Source of the DNA: Actinomadura sp. K4S16
GTDB taxonomy: Bacteria > Actinomycetota > Actinomycetes > Streptosporangiales > Streptosporangiaceae
Length of the DNA stretch: 64,000 nt
Direction of reading: 5' to 3'
NCBI RefSeq assembly: GCF_008327685.1
Contig: NZ_BDDE01000021.1
Coordinates: 124,001-188,000 of the forward strand
Below the pieces are notes generated by a model. The model did not search any database and was not told the DNA's origin. It worked only from the letters and a program-made list of their open reading frames with translations. This document shows, piece after piece, positions 33,217-41,492 of this stretch. The translations under genes were made by a program, and so were the position numbers. Each line of letters opens with the position of its first letter. Position 1 is the stretch's first letter.

Positions 33217-34542
33217 GTGCCCCCACCCACTCCCGGTAGTGCGGCGCACAGTGCGCGCCCTGCGCTCTACCTGCACGTCGGGGCGGCCAAGAGCGGCACG
33301 ACGTTCCTGCAGCAGGTGCTCTGGCACAACCGCGACCGGCTGCGCGAGCACGGCGTCCTCTTCCCGGGCCGCGACGTGGCCTCGCACGCCCGCGCCGCGT
33401 TCGACCTGCGGCAGACGTTCTTCCGCGACGCGTCCGACCCCGCGATGCGCGGAGCGTGGCCCGAACTGGTCGCCGAGGCCCGCGCGTGGCGCGGCACCGT
33501 CATCCTCTCGCAGGAGCTGTTCGCCCCCGCCCCGCCGCACCAGATCCGGCAGGCCATGGCCGACCTCGGTTTCGCCGATGTCCATGTGGTCTTCACCGTG
33601 CGCGACCTCGGCCGGCAGATCCCCGCCCACTGGCAGGAGGACGTCAAGAACCGCTTCACGACCTCGTTCGACGAGTTCGTGGCCGCGCTGCGGCGGCGGG
33701 ACTGGCAGGACTACGAGAGCGCCCGGCTGTTCTGGGGGCTGCAGGATCCGGTCGAGGTGCTCGCACGCTGGGGCGAGAGCCTGCCGCCGGAGCGGGTCCA
33801 TGTCATCACCCTGCCCCGGCCAGGCGCGCCGCGCGACCTGCTCTGGCGGCGCTTCTGCGCGGTGACCGGCCTCGGGGCGGAGGACTACGACCTGTCCCGG
33901 ACGTTCGCCAACCCGTCGCTCGGGCTGAGCGAGACGCAGTTCCTGCTGCGCCTCAACGAGGCCCTCGGCGACCATGTCGGCTGGCCCGTCTACAACGCGC
34001 ACGTGAAGCACTTCCTCGCGCAGCAGGTCCTGGCCGGGCGGCCGCATCCGGCCAGGATCGAGCTGCCCCGCGAACACGTCCCCTGGGCGACGGAACGGGC
34101 GGTCGAGACCGTCGAAGCACTGCGCGCGGCGGGTTACCACGTGGTGGGCGACCTGTACGAGCTGATGCCTTCGGCGGCGGCCGGCCCCGCGCTCGGGACC
34201 GCGCCCGCGCCGCCGCCCGACGAGGCGCGTTGGGCGGAGATGGCGGACGTGGGCGTCGACGCGGTCGCGGCGCTGCTGCTCCGCGTCCGCGAGACCGGCG
34301 ACCGGGCCGCCGCGGTGCCCGGCGCAGGAACCGCCGTCCGCGACCGGATCGACATGCTGCGCGCGGAGTCGGCCGACCTGCTGGAGACGACGGGCCGGCT
34401 CGTCCAGGACACCGTTCCGCTCGTCGAGCGGGCCAAGCGGACGGCTCGGGAGCGCTACCAGGCGGCCGTCCGGCTTCGCAGCGCCTACCGCAGGATCCAG
34501 GGCGGGACGGACCGGTCCGGCGCGAAGACGAGAACGAGGTGA
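33217..34542 (+). CDS. Sulfotransferase-fold protein with intact PAPS loop
   Basis: The protein is about 441 residues. Near its start it carries LHVGAAKSGTTFLQQVLWHN (residues about 19-38), the 5'-phosphosulfate-binding loop of sulfotransferases. A following helix and strand VHVVFTVRDLGRQIPAHWQ resemble the 3'-phosphate-binding motif (Arg in a VRD context). The C-terminal third is helical and charged. It probably transfers sulfate, or binds PAPS, to modify a surface glycan. The GTG at 33217-33219 with GAGG upstream is preferred; ATG at 33160 is an alternative but overlaps a TAAGAT (-10-like) sequence at 33167. The stop overlaps the next gene by four bases. Confidence 0.8.
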   Translation: MPPPTPGSAAHSARPALYLHVGAAKSGTTFLQQVLWHNRDRLREHGVLFPGRDVASHARAAFDLRQTFFRDASDPAMRGAWPELVAEARAWRGTVILSQELFAPAPPHQIRQAMADLGFADVHVVFTVRDLGRQIPAHWQEDVKNRFTTSFDEFVAALRRRDWQDYESARLFWGLQDPVEVLARWGESLPPERVHVITLPRPGAPRDLLWRRFCAVTGLGAEDYDLSRTFANPSLGLSETQFLLRLNEALGDHVGWPVYNAHVKHFLAQQVLAGRPHPARIELPREHVPWATERAVETVEALRAAGYHVVGDLYELMPSAAAGPALGTAPAPPPDEARWAEMADVGVDAVAALLLRVRETGDRAAAVPGAGTAVRDRIDMLRAESADLLETTGRLVQDTVPLVERAKRTARERYQAAVRLRSAYRRIQGGTDRSGAKTRTR

Positions 34543-35738
34543 GCACCCGCATGGGGGACCCTGGAAAGTCCGTATACCTGCATGTCGGGGCGCCGGTGGC
34601 CGAGGCGGAGTTCCTGCACCGGGTGCTGTGGGGCAACCGGCGGCGGTTGGGCGACGCCGGTGTCTGCTACCCGGTCGCCGAGCCGCAGGAGAACTTCGCG
34701 GCCGTGATGGACCTGCGCGAGACGAGCTGGGGCGGCCACCGCGACCCGAACTGGGAGGGCGCGTGGGACCGCGTCGCGCAGCGTGCCCGCGAGTGGGACG
34801 GCCCCGCGGTCGCCTTCTCCCAGCCGCTGCTGGGCGGGGCGACCGAACAGCAGGTCAAGCGGGCGGTGGAGGCGCTGGAGCCGGCCGAGGTGCACGTCGT
34901 GTTCGCCACCCGCGACCTCGGCCGGCAGCTGATCCTCGACTGGCAGGAGCAGATCCGGCACGCGCACACCATCACGTTCGAGCGCTTCGTCGACGACCTC
35001 GTCGAGCTCGGCCTCGAAGCGCCGGAGCCCTACGGGGAGATGTTCTGGGGCCTGCACGACCCGGTGCGGGTGCTGCGGACCTGGGGCTCCGCGGTGCCGG
35101 CGGAACGCGTCCACGTCCTCACGCTGCCACCGCCCGGCGGCCGGGCCGCCGTGATGTGGGACCGGTTCCGGGGCCTGATCGGCGTCGAGGACGGCGTGTG
35201 CGACCTCGGCGGGATCCACGGGGACGAGCCGATGTCGGCGGTCGAGGCGGAGCTGCTCCGCCGCCTGAACGAGAGGCTCGGCCCGGCGCTGGGCGGCGAC
35301 TACGAGCCCATGGTGCGGGAGTACCTCCTCGGGCACGGACCCACCGGCGGGTCCGGCGGCGGCCGGACCCGGATGGGGCTGCCCGCGCGGCACGCCGAGT
35401 GGGCGGCCCGGCGGACCCGCGAGCTGGCCGAGTCGCTGCGCGCGTCGGGCTACGACGTGGTCGGCGACCTGGACGAGCTGACGACGTCCAGGGCACCGGA
35501 GGCCGCGATGCTTCCCGGCGACGTCCCCGACGAACTGATCGCGACCGCGTCCGTCGGGGTGGTCGTGCATCTGCTGGAGGATCTGGCGCTGGCGCGCGAA
35601 CGCGTCGGGCTCGCCCACCTGCAAAGCGAGATGACGGGCGTCCGCGAGAACCTGGAGCGGCTCATGGAGATCGCCGCCTCGCCGCCGCCGGCGCTGCAGC
35701 GCGCCGCCCGGCGGGCAGCGGGCAGGCGCAGCCCGTGA
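34539..35738 (+). CDS. Sulfotransferase-fold paralogue lacking the PAPS-binding loop
   Basis: The protein is about 399 residues and parallels its upstream neighbour throughout (LHVGAPVAEAEFLHRVLWGN, VHVVFATRDLGRQLILDWQE, MFWGLHDPVRVLRTWG, RVHVLTLPPPGG). The PAPS P-loop KSGTT has become VAEAE, so sulfate-donor binding should be lost. It is therefore probably a pseudoenzyme, perhaps a regulatory or structural partner of the first copy. GTG start at 34539 (GTGA overlap); an internal ATG at 34551 is an alternative. The stop overlaps the next gene in the same way, so the genes form a coupled run. Confidence 0.78.
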   Translation: MSTRMGDPGKSVYLHVGAPVAEAEFLHRVLWGNRRRLGDAGVCYPVAEPQENFAAVMDLRETSWGGHRDPNWEGAWDRVAQRAREWDGPAVAFSQPLLGGATEQQVKRAVEALEPAEVHVVFATRDLGRQLILDWQEQIRHAHTITFERFVDDLVELGLEAPEPYGEMFWGLHDPVRVLRTWGSAVPAERVHVLTLPPPGGRAAVMWDRFRGLIGVEDGVCDLGGIHGDEPMSAVEAELLRRLNERLGPALGGDYEPMVREYLLGHGPTGGSGGGRTRMGLPARHAEWAARRTRELAESLRASGYDVVGDLDELTTSRAPEAAMLPGDVPDELIATASVGVVVHLLEDLALARERVGLAHLQSEMTGVRENLERLMEIAASPPPALQRAARRAAGRRSP

Positions 35739-36751
35739 GCCGCGGCCCGCGGCCTCAAGGCCGACCGTCCGTCACCGCGGTCGTCGTCACCTACAACCGG
35801 CGCGGCCTCCTCCACGAGGCCCTGGCCGCGCTCGACGCCCAGACGCGCCCACCGGACCGGATCACCGTGGTCGACAACGCGTCCGCCGACGGCACCGCCG
35901 CGATGGTCGCCGAACTGTTCCCCGGCGTGGACCTGCTCGCCCTCCCCCGCAACATCGGCGGAGCCGGCGGCTTCAGCGCGGGCATGGCCCGGGCGCTGGA
36001 CGGCGGCGCCGACCTGCTCTGGCTGCTGGACGACGACACCGTGCCCGAGCCGGAGGCCCTCGCGGCCTTGCTGGACGCGCGGACGAGAGCCTCGACCGGG
36101 GAGGACGGGGCGCCCGCGCTCGTGGCGAGCAAGGTCGTGTGGACCGACGGCCGAGACCATCCGATGAACACCCCCCGCCCCAAGCCGCGGGCGACGGCCG
36201 CCGAGTCGCGGATCGCGCGCGCGGCGGGCTGTGTGCCGATCCGGTCGGCGTCCTTCGTGTCCGCGCTCGTGGACGCGGCGGCGGTGCGCGAACGCGGGCT
36301 GCCGGTCGCCGACTACTTCCTCTGGAACGACGACTTCGAGTTCACGACGCGGCTGCTGCGCGGGCGCCGCGGGCTCCTCTGCCCGGCCAGCGTCGTGGTG
36401 CACAAGACCCGGGAGTTCGGCGGGACGGAGGCGGACCCGGGCGACCGCTTCTTCTACGAGGTGCGCAACAAGATCTGGCTGTTCACCGGGAGCCGCGGGC
36501 TCGCGCCGCCGGAACGCGCCCTGTACGCGGGGTCGACGGTCCGGCGCTGGGCCCGCACGTTCGCCGGATCCTCCGACCGCGCCGTGCTGCGCCGCGCCCT
36601 GGTCCGCGGTGTCAGGGACGGCCTGTTCACCCGCCCGAGGCCGACCGAAGTGATCCTGCGAGAGAACGGAGTCCTCCAGGAGACCGGGACCCGGGGGGAC
36701 GGCGGGGCCGGGTCGCCTCCCGGCGGTCGAGTTCATGGTCGCGACGGCTGA
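35735..36751 (+). CDS. GT2 family glycosyltransferase (GlfT1/rhamnosyltransferase-like)
   Basis: The 338-residue protein opens TAVVVTYNRRGLLHEAL and has the metal-binding DDD at residues 99-101 (LLWLLDDDTVPEPEAL), the NIGGAGGFSAGMARAL acceptor-loop pattern and FLWNDDFEFTTRLL as the catalytic-base region. The layout matches GlfT1-type galactofuranosyltransferases, which add the first galactofuranose residues, and related rhamnosyltransferases. With Glf and the GlfT2-like enzyme nearby, an initiating role in galactan synthesis is plausible but not proven. GTG start at 35735-35737 overlaps the previous stop by four bases; the end overlaps the GT-C gene by 17 bases. Confidence 0.85.
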   Translation: MSRGPRPQGRPSVTAVVVTYNRRGLLHEALAALDAQTRPPDRITVVDNASADGTAAMVAELFPGVDLLALPRNIGGAGGFSAGMARALDGGADLLWLLDDDTVPEPEALAALLDARTRASTGEDGAPALVASKVVWTDGRDHPMNTPRPKPRATAAESRIARAAGCVPIRSASFVSALVDAAAVRERGLPVADYFLWNDDFEFTTRLLRGRRGLLCPASVVVHKTREFGGTEADPGDRFFYEVRNKIWLFTGSRGLAPPERALYAGSTVRRWARTFAGSSDRAVLRRALVRGVRDGLFTRPRPTEVILRENGVLQETGTRGDGGAGSPPGGRVHGRDG

Positions 36752-38273
36752 CCCGCCACGGGACGCCACGGCCCGGGGCGCGCGGTGGCTCGCCGGGCCG
36801 ACGACCCCGCTCGCCTGCGCGGCGTTAACGCTCGCCGTGTCGCTCGTCGGCATCCGCACCCCTTCGCTGTGGCTCGACGAGGCCGCCACGATCAGCATGA
36901 CGACGCGGTCGTACGGCGACATGCTGCGCGTCTTCCCGCATCTGGACCTCGTCCACGCCCTCTACTACCTGCTCATGAAGCCGTGGGTGGCCGTGTTCGG
37001 GACGGGCGCGCTCTCGCTGCGGCTGCCGAGCGTCCTCGCCATGGCGGCGGCCGCCGCGGGTGTGGCCGTCGTCGGCCGCCGCTGCCTCGGGCCGACGGCC
37101 GGGCTCGCGGCCGGGCTGGTGTGGGCCGTCGCCCCGCAGACGAGCCGGTGGGCACAGGAGGCGCGCTCCTATGCGATGACCGCGGCGGTCGCGGTGCTCG
37201 CGACGTACCTGCTCGTGCGGGCTCTGGACCGGGACGAGCGGCGTCCGTGGCGATGGTTCGCGGCCTACTCCCCCGCGGTCGCGTTGCTGGGACTCCTCCA
37301 TCTGCACGGGATCCTGCTGCTCGCGGCGCACGGCATGACCCTTCTGGTGACCCGTCCCAAGGCCGGGGCATGGCTGCGCTGGCTGGTGTCCGCGGCGGCG
37401 GCCGCGACTCCGCCCGTGGTGCTGGCGCTCGCGGCGCAGGACCAGAAAAGCCAGGTGAAGTGGCTCCCCCGCCCCTCGTGGGACGTCGCGTGGACGCAAC
37501 TCCAGTTCCTGGCCGGCGACCGGGCGCTCGTCGCGCCCGTCGTGGCGCTCGCGCTGCTCGGCGTGGTCGCGAGCGTGCGGGGTCGCGCCTCGCTTCCCCA
37601 CCGCACGGCCACGCTGCCCGCCGTCGCGCTCCCATGGGCCGTCGTCCCGACCGCCCTGCTGCTCCTCGCCTCCGGCCTCGGTGATCCGGTCTTCTACTAC
37701 CGGTACACGACCTACTGCCTGCCCTCGGTGGCGCTGCTCGCCGGCGCCGGTCTGGCCGGGATCCCCGCCTTTGTGCGCCACCCCGCCGCCCGCGCCACGC
37801 TGGTGGTCGCGGCAGCGGCCGCACTCGTCGGCCCGTCCATCCGGGTCCACGACTACATCCGCCGCCAGGACAGCCGTCCCGACGACATGCTCGCGGCGGC
37901 CGATGCCGTCCGGGCCCATGCCCGGCCCGGGGACGCCGTCGTCTACCTGGCGGGGAGCGTGCGATGGAGCGCCGCCGCCTATCCGGACGTCTTCGGCAGG
38001 CTCCGCGACCTCGGCATGAGGACGGATCCGGTGGCCGACGCCAGCCTCAAGGGGCGTGACCTGCTCCCCCGCGAGCTGCCGCCGAGGCTCGCCCGGGTCG
38101 ACCGGGTGTGGCTGATGGACCACCGGTCGCTCCAGCCGCACAAACCGGTCATCGTGCGGCGGGAGGGGGCCGTATGGTCCGCCGGGCCCTGGCGGCAGGC
38201 CGGAATCTGGACCTACCGGGGCGGCCGGCTCGTCCTGCTGGAGCGGACGGGCCCCTACCGCAGCTCCAGGTAG
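36735..38273 (+). CDS. GT-C family membrane glycosyltransferase (GT39/ArnT-like)
   Basis: The 512-residue protein has about ten hydrophobic spans. The first external loop holds PSLWLDEAATISMTTRS, the Asp-Glu (DE) motif of GT-C enzymes that use polyprenyl-phosphate sugars; SRWAQEARSYAMTAAVAV follows. A soluble C-terminal part begins near residue 390. Such enzymes transfer a lipid-linked sugar outside the membrane, so it may add side branches to the exported glycan. The C-terminal end overlaps the convergent GH43-like gene by 19 bases (38255-38273), an unusual sharing of 3' ends. Confidence 0.85.
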   Translation: MVATADPPRDATARGARWLAGPTTPLACAALTLAVSLVGIRTPSLWLDEAATISMTTRSYGDMLRVFPHLDLVHALYYLLMKPWVAVFGTGALSLRLPSVLAMAAAAAGVAVVGRRCLGPTAGLAAGLVWAVAPQTSRWAQEARSYAMTAAVAVLATYLLVRALDRDERRPWRWFAAYSPAVALLGLLHLHGILLLAAHGMTLLVTRPKAGAWLRWLVSAAAAATPPVVLALAAQDQKSQVKWLPRPSWDVAWTQLQFLAGDRALVAPVVALALLGVVASVRGRASLPHRTATLPAVALPWAVVPTALLLLASGLGDPVFYYRYTTYCLPSVALLAGAGLAGIPAFVRHPAARATLVVAAAAALVGPSIRVHDYIRRQDSRPDDMLAAADAVRAHARPGDAVVYLAGSVRWSAAAYPDVFGRLRDLGMRTDPVADASLKGRDLLPRELPPRLARVDRVWLMDHRSLQPHKPVIVRREGAVWSAGPWRQAGIWTYRGGRLVLLERTGPYRSSR

Positions 38274-39754
38274 TCGATCTGCCCCTGACCGTCCAGGCGC
38301 CGCAGCCCGATCGTGTTCCAGCCCGCGGCCAGCTCCACCGTCGCCGTGACGGACCCCCAGCCGGCGCCCTCCGTGGCACGCAGCCGCACGGACGTCGCGG
38401 CGTAGCCGTTCACCGACACCTCCAGGTCGGAGTCGCGGCCGGAGCGGTTGGCGTACCGGACGCCCACCGCGTACCGGCCCGCGGCGGGCGCGAACACGGG
38501 CACCTCGGCGCGGCAGTCGTCGCGGGCGAACGGGCCGATCGCCGACCCGCCGGACGCGTTGGGCCGCGCCAGCGCCGAGACGCAGCCGTTCAGCCGTCCC
38601 CGCTCCGCCTCGTACCGGACGGGAACGCCCTGGACGGCGGGCCTCGCGCCGTCCCAGCCGAGCCGGGCGACGTACATGCCCCGGACCAGGCCGGAGCCGC
38701 CCCGGGAGTCGAGGATCCCGTGGAAGACGAGGTAGTCACCGGTCTCGTCGCCGAACACGTCCGCGCCGCCCGGCCCCTCGACCTTCCCGCCGTACAGCCC
38801 GGTGGACTGCACGGGACCGCCCTTGGCGTACGGTCCCTCGATCGAGGACGCCACGGCGTAGCGCGTCTGGTAGTTCGGCTTGAAGTACCAGCCCGCCGAG
38901 TACAGCAGCACGTACTTCCCGCCCCGCCGGACCAGGTCGGGCGCCTCCACCAGGACGGGCTCGTCCGCCGCGCGCCCCATGATCTGCTTCGGCGCGCCGG
39001 CCAGGCGCAGTCCGTCCGGGCTCAGCCTGACCAGGTAGATCGCCGCCGTCTTCCGCTCCTCGCTCTTGTAGAGCAGATAGCGGGCGCCGTCCTGCTCGAT
39101 GTAGGACGCCGGGTCGATCGCACCGCCGAGTTCCAACGGGCAGACGAGCGGTCCGCCCTCCTGCGGGACGAACGGGCCCGCGGGCGCGGACGCGGTCGCG
39201 ACACCGATGCACTGGTGGTCGCCGTCCTTGCGGCGCGCGGAGAAGTACAGGACGTACGAACGCGACCCGTCGCGCGGCGGGACGACCTCCGGTGCCCAGG
39301 TCCGGCCTCCGGTGGCCCATGCCGGAAGCCGGGCCAGAGCGTCGCCGGGCACCGGCCTCCACGGGCCGGTCGGTGACTGGGCCGTCGCGACGGGCACCGT
39401 CGCGTCCCCGTTGTTGGTGCCGTAGGCGAAGTACGTCCCCGCCACCTTGATCATGGTCGGGTCGGCGAACGGACCGTCGATCACCGGTTCGGCGGGCGCG
39501 TAGCCGGGCGGGTCGATCGCCGCCGGAGAGCCGGCCGGACTCGGCGGTGGAGCGCCCTCCGGCGCGTCGGCGCCGCCCCGGCCGGACCCGCCCGGCGGGC
39601 GGACGCCGGGTCCGCCCGAGACCGGGACCACGGACACGGCCAGCCAGACGACCAGCCCGACCAGGGCGCTGATCGCGGCCCCCGCGACCAGCGGCAGCAG
39701 CGGTGCGAGCGCCCGCGGATCACGGTTCGTCCACCTCATGGCACCCCGCATCAT
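38255..39754 (-). CDS. Membrane-anchored GH43-like glycoside hydrolase with C-terminal carbohydrate-binding domain
   Basis: The 499-residue protein has an N-terminal membrane anchor (ALAPLLPLVAGAAISALVGL and on), a Pro-rich linker and a five-bladed propeller hydrolase domain (about residues 90-370). This begins VIDGPFADPTMIKVAGTYFAYG (Asp in the first strand), with ARTWAPEV-like WAPEVVPPRDG and VLVEAPDLVRRGGKYVLLYS (Glu-Ala-Pro), all typical of GH43. The last 130 residues (YEAERGRLNGCVS through WNTIGLRRLDGQGQIDYLEL) form a CBM6/35-type module. GH43 enzymes cleave arabinan, xylan or galactan; trimming the cell's own polymer is plausible. It faces away from the sulfatase lipoprotein gene. Confidence 0.83.
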   Translation of the reverse strand: MMRGAMRWTNRDPRALAPLLPLVAGAAISALVGLVVWLAVSVVPVSGGPGVRPPGGSGRGGADAPEGAPPPSPAGSPAAIDPPGYAPAEPVIDGPFADPTMIKVAGTYFAYGTNNGDATVPVATAQSPTGPWRPVPGDALARLPAWATGGRTWAPEVVPPRDGSRSYVLYFSARRKDGDHQCIGVATASAPAGPFVPQEGGPLVCPLELGGAIDPASYIEQDGARYLLYKSEERKTAAIYLVRLSPDGLRLAGAPKQIMGRAADEPVLVEAPDLVRRGGKYVLLYSAGWYFKPNYQTRYAVASSIEGPYAKGGPVQSTGLYGGKVEGPGGADVFGDETGDYLVFHGILDSRGGSGLVRGMYVARLGWDGARPAVQGVPVRYEAERGRLNGCVSALARPNASGGSAIGPFARDDCRAEVPVFAPAAGRYAVGVRYANRSGRDSDLEVSVNGYAATSVRLRATEGAGWGSVTATVELAAGWNTIGLRRLDGQGQIDYLELR

Positions 39755-39893
39755 GCCAACAATCGCGGCCGGACGCCCAACGGCCCTCGAATGTGCGAAC
39801 GGCGTCCGGATCGTTACGCTTGCCCCGCGATCCCGTCACGGACAGAGCACGTTCACCGCGGACGGGACGCTCGGCACGGAGGAGGCACGGACG

Positions 39894-41387
39894 TTGATCC
39901 GGCATCGGCGGCTCGCGGTCGTGCTGTGCCTGATCGCCGCCTTCGGGCTGAGCGGCTGCCTCCCCCAGCAGGCCGAACGTTCCACACCGAAGCAGACGAA
40001 GGCCCCGAAGCGCCCGAACATCGTCTTCGTGCTCACCGACGACCTGTCATGGAACCTCGTCGCGCACATGCCGCAGGTGCTGCGGATGCAGCGGGAGGGG
40101 CTCACCTTCGACAACTTCATCATGGCGGACTCGCTCTGCTGCACCTCCCGCGCCACGATCTTCACCGGCCGGTACCCGCACAACACCGGGGTCCGCACGA
40201 ACTTCCCGCCCGACGGCGGCTACCAGGTCTTCAAGGACAAGGGCGGCGAGCAGGCGTCGTTCGCCCCGTCCCTGCAGAAGGCCGGCTACCGGACGGCGCT
40301 GCTCGGCAAGTACATGAACGGCTACCAGCCCAACGACACCCAGGGCGACACGAAGCCGTACGTCCCGCCGGGCTGGAACGAGTGGCACGTCACCGGCAAC
40401 GGCTATCCCGAGTACGACTACAACATGAACGAGAACGGCCGCCTCGTCCATTACGGCGCCCGGCCGCAGGACTACCTGACCGACGTGCTGGCGAACAAGG
40501 GCGTCGAGTTCGTCCAGCGGTCCGGAAAGTCCGGGCAGCCGTTCTTCATCGAGATCTCGACGTTCGCGCCGCACGGGCCGTTCGTGCCCGCTCCGCGCCA
40601 CGCCTCGCTGTTCGGCCACCTGACCGCTCCCCGGCCGCCGTCGTTCAACGAGGCCGACGTCCGCGACAAGCCGTCCTGGCTGCGGTCGCACCCGAGGCTG
40701 CGCAAGCCCGGGATCGGCCGCATCGACGAGGGCTTCCGCAACCGGGTCAGGATGGTGCAGTCGGTCGACGAGATGATCGGCCGGATCCGGACGGCGCTGA
40801 AGGAGCGCGGCCTCGACCGCGACACCTACCTGGTGTTCGGCTCCGACAACGGCTTCCACCTGGGCGAGCACCGGCTGGCCGGCGGGAAGATGACCGCCTT
40901 CGACACCGACATCCGGGTGCCCTACGTCGTCGTCGGACCCGCGGTCCCCGGCGGGCGCCGGGTCCGCGAGATCGCGCAGAACACCGACCTGGCCCCCACG
41001 TTCCAGGAACTGGCCGGCGTGCGCCCGCCGGCGACGGCCGACGGCCGGTCGCTCGCCCCCTTCCTGCGCGGCGCCACCCCCGCGGACTGGCGCGAATCCG
41101 CGCTGGTCGAGCACGTCAAGCCGCCGCCCTCCCCGCTGGATCCCGACCGGCAGGACTCCGCGCCCGGCGCGCCGACCACCTACAACGCGATCCGCACCGA
41201 GGACATGCTGTACGTGGAGTACACCGGCGGGGAGACCGAGTACTACGACCGGACCCGCGACCCGCACGAGTTGAACAACACCGCCGGCGGGCTGCCGGAG
41301 CAGCGGCGCCGGCACCTTTCCGACCTCCTTTACGCGCTGACCCACTGCGCGGGCGCCGGCTGCGCCCCCGCAGGCCGGAGCCGGTGA
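39894..41387 (+). CDS. Sulfatase family lipoprotein
   Basis: With the TTG at 39894 (GGAGGAGG upstream) the protein has 497 residues, a signal peptide with lipobox LSGC (Cys22) and an alkaline-phosphatase-superfamily sulfatase domain. It shows PNIVFVLTDDLSWNL with the metal-binding Asp pair (49-50), SLCCTSRATIFTGRYPHN with the formylglycine site (CxTSR, the usual Pro is Thr), then LLGKYMNGY, YLVFGSDNGFHLGEHRL, and YDRTRDPHELNN near the C-terminus. It should hydrolyse a sulfate (or phosphate) ester on the outer face of the membrane. With a sulfotransferase-like gene nearby, turnover of a sulfated glycan is an attractive but unproven idea. Confidence 0.88.
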   Translation: MIRHRRLAVVLCLIAAFGLSGCLPQQAERSTPKQTKAPKRPNIVFVLTDDLSWNLVAHMPQVLRMQREGLTFDNFIMADSLCCTSRATIFTGRYPHNTGVRTNFPPDGGYQVFKDKGGEQASFAPSLQKAGYRTALLGKYMNGYQPNDTQGDTKPYVPPGWNEWHVTGNGYPEYDYNMNENGRLVHYGARPQDYLTDVLANKGVEFVQRSGKSGQPFFIEISTFAPHGPFVPAPRHASLFGHLTAPRPPSFNEADVRDKPSWLRSHPRLRKPGIGRIDEGFRNRVRMVQSVDEMIGRIRTALKERGLDRDTYLVFGSDNGFHLGEHRLAGGKMTAFDTDIRVPYVVVGPAVPGGRRVREIAQNTDLAPTFQELAGVRPPATADGRSLAPFLRGATPADWRESALVEHVKPPPSPLDPDRQDSAPGAPTTYNAIRTEDMLYVEYTGGETEYYDRTRDPHELNNTAGGLPEQRRRHLSDLLYALTHCAGAGCAPAGRSR

Positions 41388-41492
41388 CGAAGTTCGGCCC
41401 TTTATGCGCCGCTATCATCGCTGACGACTGCGGACGCGCCAGGGCGATGTGCAGGGTGAAATGTGCAGAGTGAGCGGGAGCTGGGAGTGGGC

